Source: Foliamicus sp963666765
GTDB lineage: Bacteria > Pseudomonadota > Gammaproteobacteria > Steroidobacterales > Foliamicaceae
NCBI GenBank assembly: GCA_963666765.1
Contig: OY762933.1
Location: forward strand, 1,364,001-1,428,000
DNA: 64,000 bases
Direction: 5' to 3'
Shown: positions 52,209 through 60,286 of the stretch, in pieces
Layout of the letters: every line of letters begins with the position of its first letter
Numbering within the stretch: the stretch's first letter is position 1
The notes under the pieces: model-generated
What the model was told of the DNA's origin: nothing
What the model saw: the letters and a program-made list of their open reading frames with translations, nothing else
Database searches by the model: none
Program-made: the position numbers and the translations under genes

Positions 52209-53447
52209 ATGACTGAAGACTCCAATCTGAAAACCGGTTCCAGTGGCCTGACTCGACGGTCCGCACTTCTGGCTGGAGTCGGGCTGGCCGCCGCAGGTGC
52301 ACTTCAGGACGCGTTCAGAAAAACGGCCGGGGCCCAGGACACGTCCGCCTTCTATCCCCCGGTCACACCGGGCATTGATCCGCGGGGCGCCAGGGTTCAG
52401 CCTTACCCGGCGGCCTGCGTGCAATCCGGCGTTGTTCCCACCTTCGATTCGTCGGGAAATTTTCTGCCCGACGGCCTGAAGCGGAATGTCGATGCCATGT
52501 GCGAACTAATCAGGCGCGGAGCCGACGAACATGGCGCGCGCCTGATGTCGTTTCCGGAATTCGGACTGCAGGTCCCCAGCGCCCCCATGACGCCGGCCCA
52601 ATGGTGGCCGGGAACCATCCGCGTCGACGGGCCGGAGATCGAGCGCATCGGCAAGACCGCGCAGGACGCCAACGCTTATGTCGCCTTTAACCCCATGGAA
52701 GGCATCGACAGGTTTCCGGGCCGGTACTTCCTGGCCGGCATGATCGTGGGACCCAGCGGCGATGTGATCCTCAACTACAGAAAGCTCACGGGCCTCACCG
52801 GCAAGACCCGCCCCGGCGACCTCCTGTCCGCCTGGCTGGATCATTTCGGCGAAGACAGCCTGTTTCCCGTTGCCGACACGCCGATCGGCCGGCTCGCCTG
52901 CGTGGTGGCCGGGGACATGAACTACCCGGAAATTGCGCGCGGCATGGTCCTGAAGGGTGCGGAAGTGATCCTGAGCCCCACGGCGTCAGCCACGTATCCC
53001 GCAGATCACGATTTCGAAGTGCCCGTGAACACCACCATGACGCGCCGCGTGCGCGCATACGAGAACGTGGCGTACGTGCTTCTGTCCGATCTGGGCCCGG
53101 TGGGTGTTGATCCACAACCGCCCTACCGCCGGCGCCAGCCCTCGCAGATCATCGATTTCAAGGGCAATAGGCTGGCCGGCACACAATCCGGCGGTGTGGA
53201 ATATGCGGTGGCGGATATCGATATCGATGCGCTGCGTCGCGAGCGAACGTCCCTTGGCGGCTCAAACCTGCTGAGCCATCTCCAGATGCCTTTGCACCGG
53301 GGCATGTACAGCGCCACGGACTTTGCCCCCGTCAATACCCACCTGGATGCGCCGCTGGTTTCCATGGATGAACACAGGGCAGCGCAACGTGAAACCGTGA
53401 GCCGTCTTGTCGAGCAAGGAATCCTGGTGCCTCCCGGAATCGCGTGA
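52209..53447 (+). CDS. Tat-exported nitrilase-like protein lacking catalytic Cys
   Basis: The 412 aa have a twin-arginine leader (LTRRSALLAGVGLAAAGAL), so export in folded form is likely. The carbon-nitrogen hydrolase domain keeps the catalytic Glu (MSFPEFGL, E117) and Lys (NYRKLTG, K192). The third-residue loop, normally ICxDxxFPE, reads VVAGDMNYPE, with Ala at the Cys position. It is therefore probably not an amidase of the usual mechanism and may be a binding or structural homologue. It begins 40 bp after purU on the same strand. Confidence 0.85.
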   Translation: MTEDSNLKTGSSGLTRRSALLAGVGLAAAGALQDAFRKTAGAQDTSAFYPPVTPGIDPRGARVQPYPAACVQSGVVPTFDSSGNFLPDGLKRNVDAMCELIRRGADEHGARLMSFPEFGLQVPSAPMTPAQWWPGTIRVDGPEIERIGKTAQDANAYVAFNPMEGIDRFPGRYFLAGMIVGPSGDVILNYRKLTGLTGKTRPGDLLSAWLDHFGEDSLFPVADTPIGRLACVVAGDMNYPEIARGMVLKGAEVILSPTASATYPADHDFEVPVNTTMTRRVRAYENVAYVLLSDLGPVGVDPQPPYRRRQPSQIIDFKGNRLAGTQSGGVEYAVADIDIDALRRERTSLGGSNLLSHLQMPLHRGMYSATDFAPVNTHLDAPLVSMDEHRAAQRETVSRLVEQGILVPPGIA

Positions 53448-53486
53448 CGGGACATATTATTCGGTATTCAATATGTATTCGGGAGA

Positions 53487-54197
53487 ATGCAAATGCACGC
53501 GCGACGGTTAATTGAAATCGCAGGTATCGCGGTGACTCTGGCCTGCCTGGGATCGCTACCGGCCAACGCTCAAAGTCCGCTGGAACAGGACCTCGAACAA
53601 ATCATGAAGTGGTGGCCTGGGACCTACAACAACAATCGGCAGGTGGCCGCCGTCGAAGCGCAGATGGGCGAGGAGAATTTCACCGGCGAGGTATGGCGTC
53701 TCGATGGAAGCGGCATGGGCGGCTATCTCAACGTGACGTCCCACTACATACGCCTGGATGCACCGGCAATCGGCGACAACGTGTTGTACGTCGAGGAATA
53801 CCGCGACGGTCAGCCGGGCGAGACTTACCGTCAACGCATTTACACACTGTCCGTCGACGAAGAGGAGCAGGTCATCAGGGTCAACCTCGCCAACTTCAAG
53901 GACCGGGAGAAATACATCGGCGCCTACCGGGACATTTCCATGCTTGACGGCATAACCAGCGACGATATCGCACCGTTCCCCGGCATCTGTGATCTCATCG
54001 TTGATCAGCGCGGCAACCGCTATCACCTGCGCATGCGCACCAATGCCTGCGCCTTCGGGGGCCAGGCGTTCAGTTATGAAGCCGTAATTACCGGCAACGC
54101 CTTCTGGTTTCGCGACAAGATCGTGCGCCTTGAAGACGACACGGTCGTCATGACCATGGCGAATTTCAACTTCCACAAATCGGACCGGGTGAAGTGA
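53487..54197 (+). CDS. Secreted CpcT/CpeT-like protein
   Basis: The 236 aa start with a signal peptide (GIAVTLACLGSLPANAQ). The beta-barrel domain shows the CpcT/CpeT-family landmarks: a WWPGTYNNNRQ near the start (family xxxGxFxNxxQ), YRQRIYTL, and a late KIVRLEDDTVVMTM. In cyanobacteria these proteins attach bilins to phycobiliproteins. Here no phycobilisome is expected, so the ligand is unknown. The gene is 39 bp after the nitrilase-like gene and probably co-expressed. Confidence 0.75.
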   Translation: MQMHARRLIEIAGIAVTLACLGSLPANAQSPLEQDLEQIMKWWPGTYNNNRQVAAVEAQMGEENFTGEVWRLDGSGMGGYLNVTSHYIRLDAPAIGDNVLYVEEYRDGQPGETYRQRIYTLSVDEEEQVIRVNLANFKDREKYIGAYRDISMLDGITSDDIAPFPGICDLIVDQRGNRYHLRMRTNACAFGGQAFSYEAVITGNAFWFRDKIVRLEDDTVVMTMANFNFHKSDRVK

Positions 54198-54232
54198 CCA
54201 CCTCCTTTCGACGAGGTAAGGAGCCAGGAATC

Positions 54233-54796
54233 ATGAGAGTGCTCAAAGCGGTAAGCATCGGATTGGCTTTGTCGCTCGCGGGAACGGCGGCGGCGGACGA
54301 ACTGCGCGAAGAACTGGAAAGGTGCGCGCAGTTGCAGAGCGCCGAGGTACGTCTGGCCTGCTACGACGCGCTGGCCTCGGCAAGCGTGTCCTCTGGTGCC
54401 GGTTCGTTTGCGGCCGAAGGCAGCGTGAGCCCGGATGGCAGTGTGGCTGCCGCTGCCGAAGCGCCTGCCGGGACCCGCCTCCCGGAAACCGACGATCAGG
54501 GCGCGCCGGAAACGGAAACAGGACAGTCGCTGGCGGACCGCATATTCGGCCTTCTTCCCGGCAGGGACGAAGGCGACAACCAGCTTGAATCGCGGGTGGT
54601 CGGCGAAATCAGGAACCCACGGCAGGGCACGCGCTTTACGCTGGAGAACGGCCAGGTGTGGCAGCAGGTCGACCGGACCCGGCGCAACTACCGGGCCACC
54701 AATCCCGGGGTGGAGATCAAGGAAGGGTTCATGAACAGCTACCGGATGCGCCTGGAGGGTCTCAACGGCCGCATCCGCGTGCGCCGCGTGGAATAA
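54233..54796 (+). CDS. Small secreted protein, unrecognised
   Basis: The 187 aa begin MRVLKAVSIGLALSLAGTAAA, a signal peptide. A Cys-containing segment (LERCAQLQSAEVRLACYDAL) occurs at the start of several uncharacterised periplasmic proteins. A low-complexity Ala/Ser/Gly linker and a C-terminal beta domain (FTLENGQVWQQVDRT, YRMRLEGLNGRIRVRRV) follow. The ATG at 54233 has AAGGAG upstream; an earlier ATG at 54194 overlaps the previous gene. Function unknown. Confidence 0.7.
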   Translation: MRVLKAVSIGLALSLAGTAAADELREELERCAQLQSAEVRLACYDALASASVSSGAGSFAAEGSVSPDGSVAAAAEAPAGTRLPETDDQGAPETETGQSLADRIFGLLPGRDEGDNQLESRVVGEIRNPRQGTRFTLENGQVWQQVDRTRRNYRATNPGVEIKEGFMNSYRMRLEGLNGRIRVRRVE

Positions 54797-54799
54797 GCG

Positions 54800-55204
54800 C
54801 TATCGCGCGCGGTCGAGCATCGCCTGGTGTTCGGCGTAAGCCTGGTCCAGGCGCCGGCGCGCCTCGCCGGCTGAGGGGAAGCCGGCTTCGAGGCCGGCCA
54901 GCATGATCACCGCTTCCATTTTTTCGCGCGTTACGCCGTGGTGGATGCCGGCACGCACGAAATAGCCCACGTCGTGTCGGGCCGCGGTGACGATCCCGAT
55001 GGCGCACAGGATCATGGTCTTGAGATCGACCACCTCCTGGTCCCAGACTTCCGGGGCAATACGCGTCATCAACTGCCGGTTGAAGTCGTTCTGTTCGAGC
55101 TGTTCGCACAACTCGGCACCGTAATCGGGGCCGAAGATGCGCAGGAACATGGCGCGCCCGCGCTCAAGCTCCACTTTGGTAAACGGTTTGAAGGCGCCGC
55201 CCAT
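54800..55204 (-). CDS. Carboxymuconolactone decarboxylase (CMD) family protein, copy A
   Basis: The 134 aa are of the CMD/AhpD fold, a helical trimer-forming family. The first region KPFTKVELERGRAMFLRIFG leads to LKTMILCAIGIVTAARHDVGYF, HHGVTREKMEAVIML and GLEAGFPSAGEA. The catalytic Cys pair of AhpD (CxxC) is absent, and one Cys is in ILCAI. It is the last gene of the minus-strand operon and a paralogue of the gene at 59897. Function may be lactone decarboxylation or isomerisation. Confidence 0.85.
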   Translation of the reverse strand: MGGAFKPFTKVELERGRAMFLRIFGPDYGAELCEQLEQNDFNRQLMTRIAPEVWDQEVVDLKTMILCAIGIVTAARHDVGYFVRAGIHHGVTREKMEAVIMLAGLEAGFPSAGEARRRLDQAYAEHQAMLDRAR

Positions 55205-55213
55205 GGGTCCCGG

Positions 55214-56419
55214 CTAAACGCGGATCAGGTCGCGTTCGAGGTTGTAGAGGCGTTCGGAGCCGTTGGCGGTGATGCGCACGGACTCTTCGAAGAACATCCC
55301 GCCCCAGCCGATTTCGTGCAGCTCCATGTCGATGTTCAGCACCATGTTCTCCTCGATCATGAAGTCGCCGAGGTTGCCGCCGGCGATGAACGGCACCTCG
55401 ATATGGTCCAGGCCGATTCCGTGCGTGAAGGCCAGCTCGAAACTCGGCAGGCCGGCGGACCGGACCGCCTGGATGACCCGATCGCGTAATTCGCCGGTCT
55501 GTATGCCGGGACGCAGGTTGCAATAGGCCTCGTCGATTCCCGCCATGTACGCCTTCCAGTAGCGCTCCAGTTTCGGTGAAGCGTCGCCCAGGACCGCGGT
55601 GCGCTGCGCGTCGCCCATGTAGCGCCGCCACTTCATCATGCTGTCGAAGCAAACCTGGTCGCCGGGACGGATAACGTAATCGCGCTCGGGACGGCCGGCG
55701 CCCGCGCTCATGGGCCCCGCGCCGTTGAACGTGGCGAAGGGGCGAGCGCCCTGCTCCACCACCCGGACCTCGTAAGCCGTATAGACCTCGTTCCAGGTCG
55801 CCCCATCCCGGATCGCGGCCAGCGCCGCGCGCAACGCCGTCTCGTTCTTGACCGCCGCTTCCCTGAGTATGGCGATCTCATCCGGCGATTTGACCATCCG
55901 TATTTCGATCAGCAGATTACTGGCGTCGACGATTTCGGCGCGCTCCACGGTATCGCCCAACAGCCCTGCGAAGCGCGTGTCGTCAAACCCGAGCCGGCCC
56001 CTGTCCAGGCCGGTCTCGCTGAGCATGGCGCAAACGGCGCCATTGATCCCGGCATAGGGCTCGTCCTCCAGCTCCGCGACCATTCGGCGAATGGCCAGGT
56101 CCTCGCCCGTGAGCTCGGTATCCTCGGCGAAGGTGTGCACTTTCAGCACGCCGCCGTACAGGCCGAAGTAGTACAAACGCTTGTCCGGCATCCAGGTGGG
56201 GCGCTGGACAAGGACGGCCGCCTCGATTTCGGTCGCCACCAGGCAGGGCGGGATGTCCGGGTCGCGCGGCAGGATGGCGCAGGCCACCCACGGCACGTCG
56301 TACAAAAAATCAGTGTCGAAATCGCTCAAGTACAGGACGTTGTTGGGCGTGACCGCGATCAGGGCGTCCAGCCCGTCACGCTCCATCAACTCCATCGCCC
56401 GCTCGCGATTCAACAACAT
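55214..56419 (-). CDS. M24-family metallopeptidase/creatinase-like hydrolase
   Basis: The 401 aa have the N-terminal creatinase-like domain (MELMERDGLDALIAVTPNNV), then the pita-bread C-terminal domain. The metal ligands are visible as D in VCFDSMMKW, D in YMGDAQRT, H in FTHGIGLDH, E in NIDMELHEIGW, and E in GGMFFEES. These are the five ligands of Xaa-Pro dipeptidase or creatinase enzymes. The substrate could be a small amide or C-N compound rather than a peptide. It lies between CMD copy A and a cupin. Confidence 0.88.
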   Translation of the reverse strand: MLLNRERAMELMERDGLDALIAVTPNNVLYLSDFDTDFLYDVPWVACAILPRDPDIPPCLVATEIEAAVLVQRPTWMPDKRLYYFGLYGGVLKVHTFAEDTELTGEDLAIRRMVAELEDEPYAGINGAVCAMLSETGLDRGRLGFDDTRFAGLLGDTVERAEIVDASNLLIEIRMVKSPDEIAILREAAVKNETALRAALAAIRDGATWNEVYTAYEVRVVEQGARPFATFNGAGPMSAGAGRPERDYVIRPGDQVCFDSMMKWRRYMGDAQRTAVLGDASPKLERYWKAYMAGIDEAYCNLRPGIQTGELRDRVIQAVRSAGLPSFELAFTHGIGLDHIEVPFIAGGNLGDFMIEENMVLNIDMELHEIGWGGMFFEESVRITANGSERLYNLERDLIRV

Positions 56420-56435
56420 GCCGGATGTCCTCGGA

Positions 56436-57299
56436 TCAGCGGAAGGAGGCGCTGGCGAAGTACTTGTTGACGCGTTCTTCCCAGTCGTCCACCTTGCCGA
56501 AGATGCCGGTGTAGTAATCCGCCAGGTAGATCAGCCAGAACGCGCCGCTGATGCTGCACACCGGGCCGTGGCGCACGCCGGGCGGGCGACCGATGTAGTG
56601 GTCTCGGGTCAGGACCAGGTCCTCCTTCACGTCCTCGCGCTTGTGGTCGAAGGTGTAGCCGATGTAGCAATCGCCGGCGATCAGGTACAGGCATTCATTG
56701 TGCGGGTGGTGTTCAGTTCCGGGGTCGACGAACCCGGGCGCCAGCGCGGTCAGCGCGATCACCTCTTTGGTGCCGTCGTCCTTGCGCAGGCCCTTGGTGA
56801 GCACGCCCGGCGGGCGGGCCTCCTCCCCGGTGTTCGGGTCCTTCCAGGTGGAGCGCTTGACGATGTCCGCCATCGGATCGACCCACGGCATGTGCCAGGT
56901 ATTGGTGCGCTCGATATGCCGCTCCACGTGCGCATCCGCCAGCGAGTCGCCCGCCTCCTCGAAGGCCAGCGGCCGGCTGGTGAACAGCAAAAGCCTGCAG
57001 CCCCCGGCGGTCTGCAGCGGCCCCCAGGCCATGCCGGCCGGGAAATAACCGTAACAGCCCTGCATCCAGTTCTCGCCGCCGATGTCCAGGGACCCTTCCA
57101 GCACGTAGAGGTCGATGTCGGCTTCGTTGCGCCCGCGCGGGAGGGACCAGCCCGCGGGCAGCTCCATGACCAGGTGTTCGCCGCCGGTCCTGCTCTCGGT
57201 GCTCAGGTTGCGGGCCACGGCGCCCGGCGCGTACCCGGAGTTGAGCGCCTGCGGGTGCACCTTGCTTACGTCAAGGCAGTCTTCTCGTCGCATCGGCAT
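56436..57299 (-). CDS. Cupin-domain protein (DUF4437-like), copy A
   Basis: The 287 aa form a bicupin-like barrel. The N-terminal half has GEHLVMELPAGWSLPRG and YVLEGSLDIGGENWMQG. The second half has TEHHPHNECLYLIAGDCYIG with metal-ligand His residues (HHPHNE) and VRHGPVC. It probably binds a metal and acts as a dioxygenase, isomerase or decarboxylase. A paralogue lies at 59025-59870. An AAAGGAG ribosome-binding site precedes the ATG. Confidence 0.75.
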   Translation of the reverse strand: MPMRREDCLDVSKVHPQALNSGYAPGAVARNLSTESRTGGEHLVMELPAGWSLPRGRNEADIDLYVLEGSLDIGGENWMQGCYGYFPAGMAWGPLQTAGGCRLLLFTSRPLAFEEAGDSLADAHVERHIERTNTWHMPWVDPMADIVKRSTWKDPNTGEEARPPGVLTKGLRKDDGTKEVIALTALAPGFVDPGTEHHPHNECLYLIAGDCYIGYTFDHKREDVKEDLVLTRDHYIGRPPGVRHGPVCSISGAFWLIYLADYYTGIFGKVDDWEERVNKYFASASFR

Positions 57300-57317
57300 G
57301 GCCGTCTCCTTTGAAAT

Positions 57318-57343
57318 CTAGTGTCGTGTCAAACAGACACTAG
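57318..57343. repeat. Perfect inverted repeat between cupin and hydrolase genes
   Basis: CTAGTGTC and GACACTAG pair around a 10-base loop and include the TAG stop of the hydrolase gene. No T-run follows, so it is more likely an mRNA stability or processing hairpin than a terminator. Confidence 0.6.
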
Positions 57344-58176
57344 TCCTTGTTCAGCCCCGCCAGCCAGCCCACCACGGCCTCGCAGCATTCCCGGGGCTTG
57401 GTAATCATGCAGTAAGTCGAGCCGGCGCCGGCGATCTCGGCCTTGTCAACGTCCGGCTTGATCGCCAGAAACTCGCGCATCAGGGTGTCATGGCTGGCGG
57501 AATCCATGCGCTCGTTCTCGTTGAGCGCGCTATCGTCGCCCATCAGCAGCAGCGTGGGGCATTCGATATTGCGTATGTCGGCGGTGAGGTCTACGTTGGT
57601 ATAGGCGTCAAGCACGGACTTCAGGGTGGCCATGTTCACGTTGGCGGCGTATTGCTTCTTCGCCCAGCGTTCGTACTTGATGCCCTCTTCGGAATACAGC
57701 ACGTCCGGCGGCAGCACCACCCCGGCGTACAGGCGCGAAAGTTGCTCGATGCCGAACACCCTGCCCACCCACCAGGAGGCCTCGTAGATGTTGCGCCAGG
57801 TGTCGTCGACGCGAATGAAGGGATAGGCGATCAGCGAGTGCATGCGCTCGGGGTACTTGGCCGCGAAGCGCAGTCCGATCGACGAACCCGTGGAAGTGCA
57901 CCAAAGGGCGGTGCGTTCTATCCCGGCAGCGTCCAGGATCGCGGCCAGGTCGTCCACCCAGCGTTCCACCGAGTACCGCTCCGACTGGGTCCAGTCGGAC
58001 TTGCCCACGCCGCGGTAGTGCCATTGCAGGATGCGGTGATGCGGGGTGAGATACGGCTCGCAGAACTCGAACTGCTTGTCCACCAGCGCAAAGCCGCCGA
58101 TCAGCGTAAGCGGCAACTCGCCTTCGCCGCGAAGCTCGTACCAGAGATTGGCGCCGTCCACGCGTACCTTCGGCAT
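57340..58176 (-). CDS. Alpha/beta hydrolase
   Basis: The 278 aa match alpha/beta-hydrolase fold enzymes: the oxyanion loop LTLIGGFALVDKQFE, HYRGVGKSD, the nucleophile elbow CTSTGSSIGLRFA (Ser in TSTG; the common GxSxG is relaxed), the acid region LLLMGDDSALNE, and a late segment IAGAGSTYCMITKP where the usual catalytic His is not obvious. It could be an esterase, lactonase or C-C hydrolase of the operon. The missing catalytic His is a caution. Confidence 0.8.
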   Translation of the reverse strand: MPKVRVDGANLWYELRGEGELPLTLIGGFALVDKQFEFCEPYLTPHHRILQWHYRGVGKSDWTQSERYSVERWVDDLAAILDAAGIERTALWCTSTGSSIGLRFAAKYPERMHSLIAYPFIRVDDTWRNIYEASWWVGRVFGIEQLSRLYAGVVLPPDVLYSEEGIKYERWAKKQYAANVNMATLKSVLDAYTNVDLTADIRNIECPTLLLMGDDSALNENERMDSASHDTLMREFLAIKPDVDKAEIAGAGSTYCMITKPRECCEAVVGWLAGLNKD

Positions 58177-58186
58177 TGCGTCCTCC

Positions 58187-59011
58187 CTATCCCGGAGAGA
58201 TCGCGGCGTCGTACTGATGCACGATCCGCACCCCGTCCAGCATGAACCCCATTGGCATCCAGTATGCGCCCAGCACTTCCTGCGGCGCCAGCGGCATCAG
58301 TTCCTCGTTGTCGGCCGGGCAGAACTCGAGACTGCCCTCGCCGGCCAGCGTCTCGCCCTGCTCAAGGCCGCTCATCACCATCTGCGTAAGGTCGTGCACC
58401 AGCGGCTTGCCCAAGGGCGGCACATGGCAGTCGGGGACGTGGCGCATGCAGGTGAGCGGCAGGTTGCGCGTGTAGAACTCAAGCTCCGCCAGGTCGATTA
58501 CGCGCTGCGGCGAGAACTCCATGCGCATGACAGCCTCTCCGTGACGGCTGACGGTGCGCTTGAGCCGCGTGCCGATTCCGCCATCCTGGGTCATGCCGGG
58601 CAGCAGGGGGTGCAGCCCGCTGGTTTCGATTTCCGCCTGCTTGGAACAGGCGCCCAGAAACCAGCTCAGCAGCACCAGCCAGTCGCGGTTGCACCACTGG
58701 AAGGTGGAAAACATGGTGCGCTCGCCGTGCAGCCTGCACGGCAAGCCGATCACGGCAACGTCGTAATGACTGCGCGCAGCCGGCCAGTCCTCGGGCGCAA
58801 CGCCCTCGGGATAACACTTCAGATGCGGGCTCCACACATAGGCCTCATCGGGCGGGTCGGAAGGGGTGAGCGGCTCCGGCAGGTAGGCGGCAATCGCATC
58901 GGGATCGGCCTGGAAATGGAACAGCAGCAGGTTGCCCGCAAAACGCCACGGCAGCGGCTCCAGCATGGAGGCCTCGCCGTTGGGAGTGAAAGGGCGCGTA
59001 TATCCGGCCAT
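58187..59011 (-). CDS. Acetoacetate decarboxylase family protein
   Basis: The 274 aa show the ADC-like double-barrel family: LLFHFQADPDAIAAYLPEPL near the start, then EAYVWSPHLKCYPEG, YDVAVIGLPCRLHGERTMF and KRTVSRHGEAVMRMEFS. Active ADC has a Schiff-base Lys in a Glu-Lys pair; I cannot place it with certainty here. ADC-like enzymes also act as aldolase-dehydratases. It starts 13 bp before the second cupin's stop and is part of the same operon. Confidence 0.75.
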   Translation of the reverse strand: MAGYTRPFTPNGEASMLEPLPWRFAGNLLLFHFQADPDAIAAYLPEPLTPSDPPDEAYVWSPHLKCYPEGVAPEDWPAARSHYDVAVIGLPCRLHGERTMFSTFQWCNRDWLVLLSWFLGACSKQAEIETSGLHPLLPGMTQDGGIGTRLKRTVSRHGEAVMRMEFSPQRVIDLAELEFYTRNLPLTCMRHVPDCHVPPLGKPLVHDLTQMVMSGLEQGETLAGEGSLEFCPADNEELMPLAPQEVLGAYWMPMGFMLDGVRIVHQYDAAISPG

Positions 59012-59024
59012 GGCTAGTTTCGCC

Positions 59025-59870
59025 TCACGAGCTCCAGTTGCCCCAGAGTTGCGGTTGCGGGTCCGGCGCCGGCTGCGTCAGGTATTCGCGGCATCGCGGT
59101 GCGGTCCAGTCCGGCTGGGTGAACCGGAAGTCGATTTCCTTCTCGCCACGGCAGAACCACACGCAGCCGCCGCGCGTGGCCTGCGGTCCGTGCGGTTTCT
59201 CGCCCGGACGGAAAATGTAGGACCCCGAAGTGATCATTCCGGTCTCTCCCATCAGGTAATCGCCCTGCAACAGCACCAGTTCCTCCCAGGTTTCGTGCGC
59301 TTCCAGCCTCGGATCGCACCATCCCGGCTCCTGAAAAGTCATCAGCGTGTAGGCGCCGGTGTCCGGATCGCTGCGCAGCCTGCGCACTTTCAGTCCGGAC
59401 CCCGCCTCTTCGCTCGTTCGGCCGGGAAAATCAGGCACAGGCTGCCATGCAACGGCGTTGACGTCCAGCGGCCCGACCATTCTTCCTTCCTCACAAGCCG
59501 CCGCCGGATCGGAATCCGGGGACAGACCCGAACGGCCTTCGCTCATCCAAAGCGCGGTAAACCCGCTGCGGGAGCCGGCGCCGTCCAGGGACAGGCCCCG
59601 AGGCAGAAACGCATAACTGCCGCGCACAAACGCGCATTCGCCGAGGCGCAAATCACCTTCCAGCAGGAGTATTTCGAGGTCGCTGTCCAAAGCACCGCCG
59701 TCGTGGGAGCACCACCAGGGCTCGGCCTGCACCAGCAGTGTGCTGGCCCCCGAGTCGCCGGCCTGAGCGCTCAGGACAGCCGCCCGCAGACCATGCCCGA
59801 TGCCGGGCGCCGCCGCCGGGGTCAGCGCCACGCCGTCCAGACGCAGAAACTCAACTCGCGGACGCGACAT
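59025..59870 (-). CDS. Cupin-domain protein (DUF4437-like), copy B
   Basis: The 281 aa start MSRPRVEFLRLDGVALTPAA. They show two cupin halves: LLLEGDLRLGECAFVRGSYA in the first, and LEAHETWEELVLLQGDYLMG with metal-type His/Glu in the second, ending SGSYIFRPGEKPHGPQA. Its organisation is the same as copy A (56436). The upstream part of the longer open frame is a shadow of the CMD gene. Its role is probably metal-dependent transformation of the cluster substrate. Confidence 0.75.
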   Translation of the reverse strand: MSRPRVEFLRLDGVALTPAAAPGIGHGLRAAVLSAQAGDSGASTLLVQAEPWWCSHDGGALDSDLEILLLEGDLRLGECAFVRGSYAFLPRGLSLDGAGSRSGFTALWMSEGRSGLSPDSDPAAACEEGRMVGPLDVNAVAWQPVPDFPGRTSEEAGSGLKVRRLRSDPDTGAYTLMTFQEPGWCDPRLEAHETWEELVLLQGDYLMGETGMITSGSYIFRPGEKPHGPQATRGGCVWFCRGEKEIDFRFTQPDWTAPRCREYLTQPAPDPQPQLWGNWSS

Positions 59871-59896
59871 CGATGCTGGATCCGGTGAACCGTCGG

Positions 59897-60286
59897 TCAA
59901 CCAGCGCCGGAACGCGCTTCGTGCTCCGCATAAACGCGCGTGAGGACGTCGATGGCCATCTCGGCGGCCGGAAAGCCGAACTCCAGGCCCGCCAGCAACA
60001 GGATTTCCTCTACTTCTTCGCGGGGAATGCCGTGATGGGCCGCCATCTTCATGAAGAATTCCACTTCCTGCTTGTGGGTGGCGGTGAACATCGCGATGCT
60101 GCACAGGATCTTGGTGCGAAGATCCACCCGGTCCATTTCCCAGATCGGCACCATGACCTCGCGCAGCTTCGCGTGGAACGCGGGCGGGCGGGACGTGACG
60201 ATCCACTGGTAGATTTCCTCGCCCTGTTCATCGCCCCAGAGCTTGTGCGTAATCGCCCGAAAGCGGCTTTCCATGTCCTTGCTCAT
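59897..60286 (-). CDS. Carboxymuconolactone decarboxylase (CMD) family protein, copy B
   Basis: The 129 aa are homologous to copy A: DLRTKILCSIAMFTATHKQE, HHGIPREEVEEILLLAG and LEFGFPAAEMAIDVL. The ATG at 60286 overlaps the methyltransferase stop as ATGA. A GTG at 60310 is further inside that gene. The two CMD copies at both ends of the operon suggest either two related steps or a hetero-oligomer. Confidence 0.85.
   Translation of the reverse strand: MSKDMESRFRAITHKLWGDEQGEEIYQWIVTSRPPAFHAKLREVMVPIWEMDRVDLRTKILCSIAMFTATHKQEVEFFMKMAAHHGIPREEVEEILLLAGLEFGFPAAEMAIDVLTRVYAEHEARSGAG

Noticed and set aside
56181..57314. 377-codon plus-strand frame opposite the cupin
   Set aside because: Shadow frame with Arg/Pro-rich composition; the minus frame has family motifs and good ribosome-binding sites.
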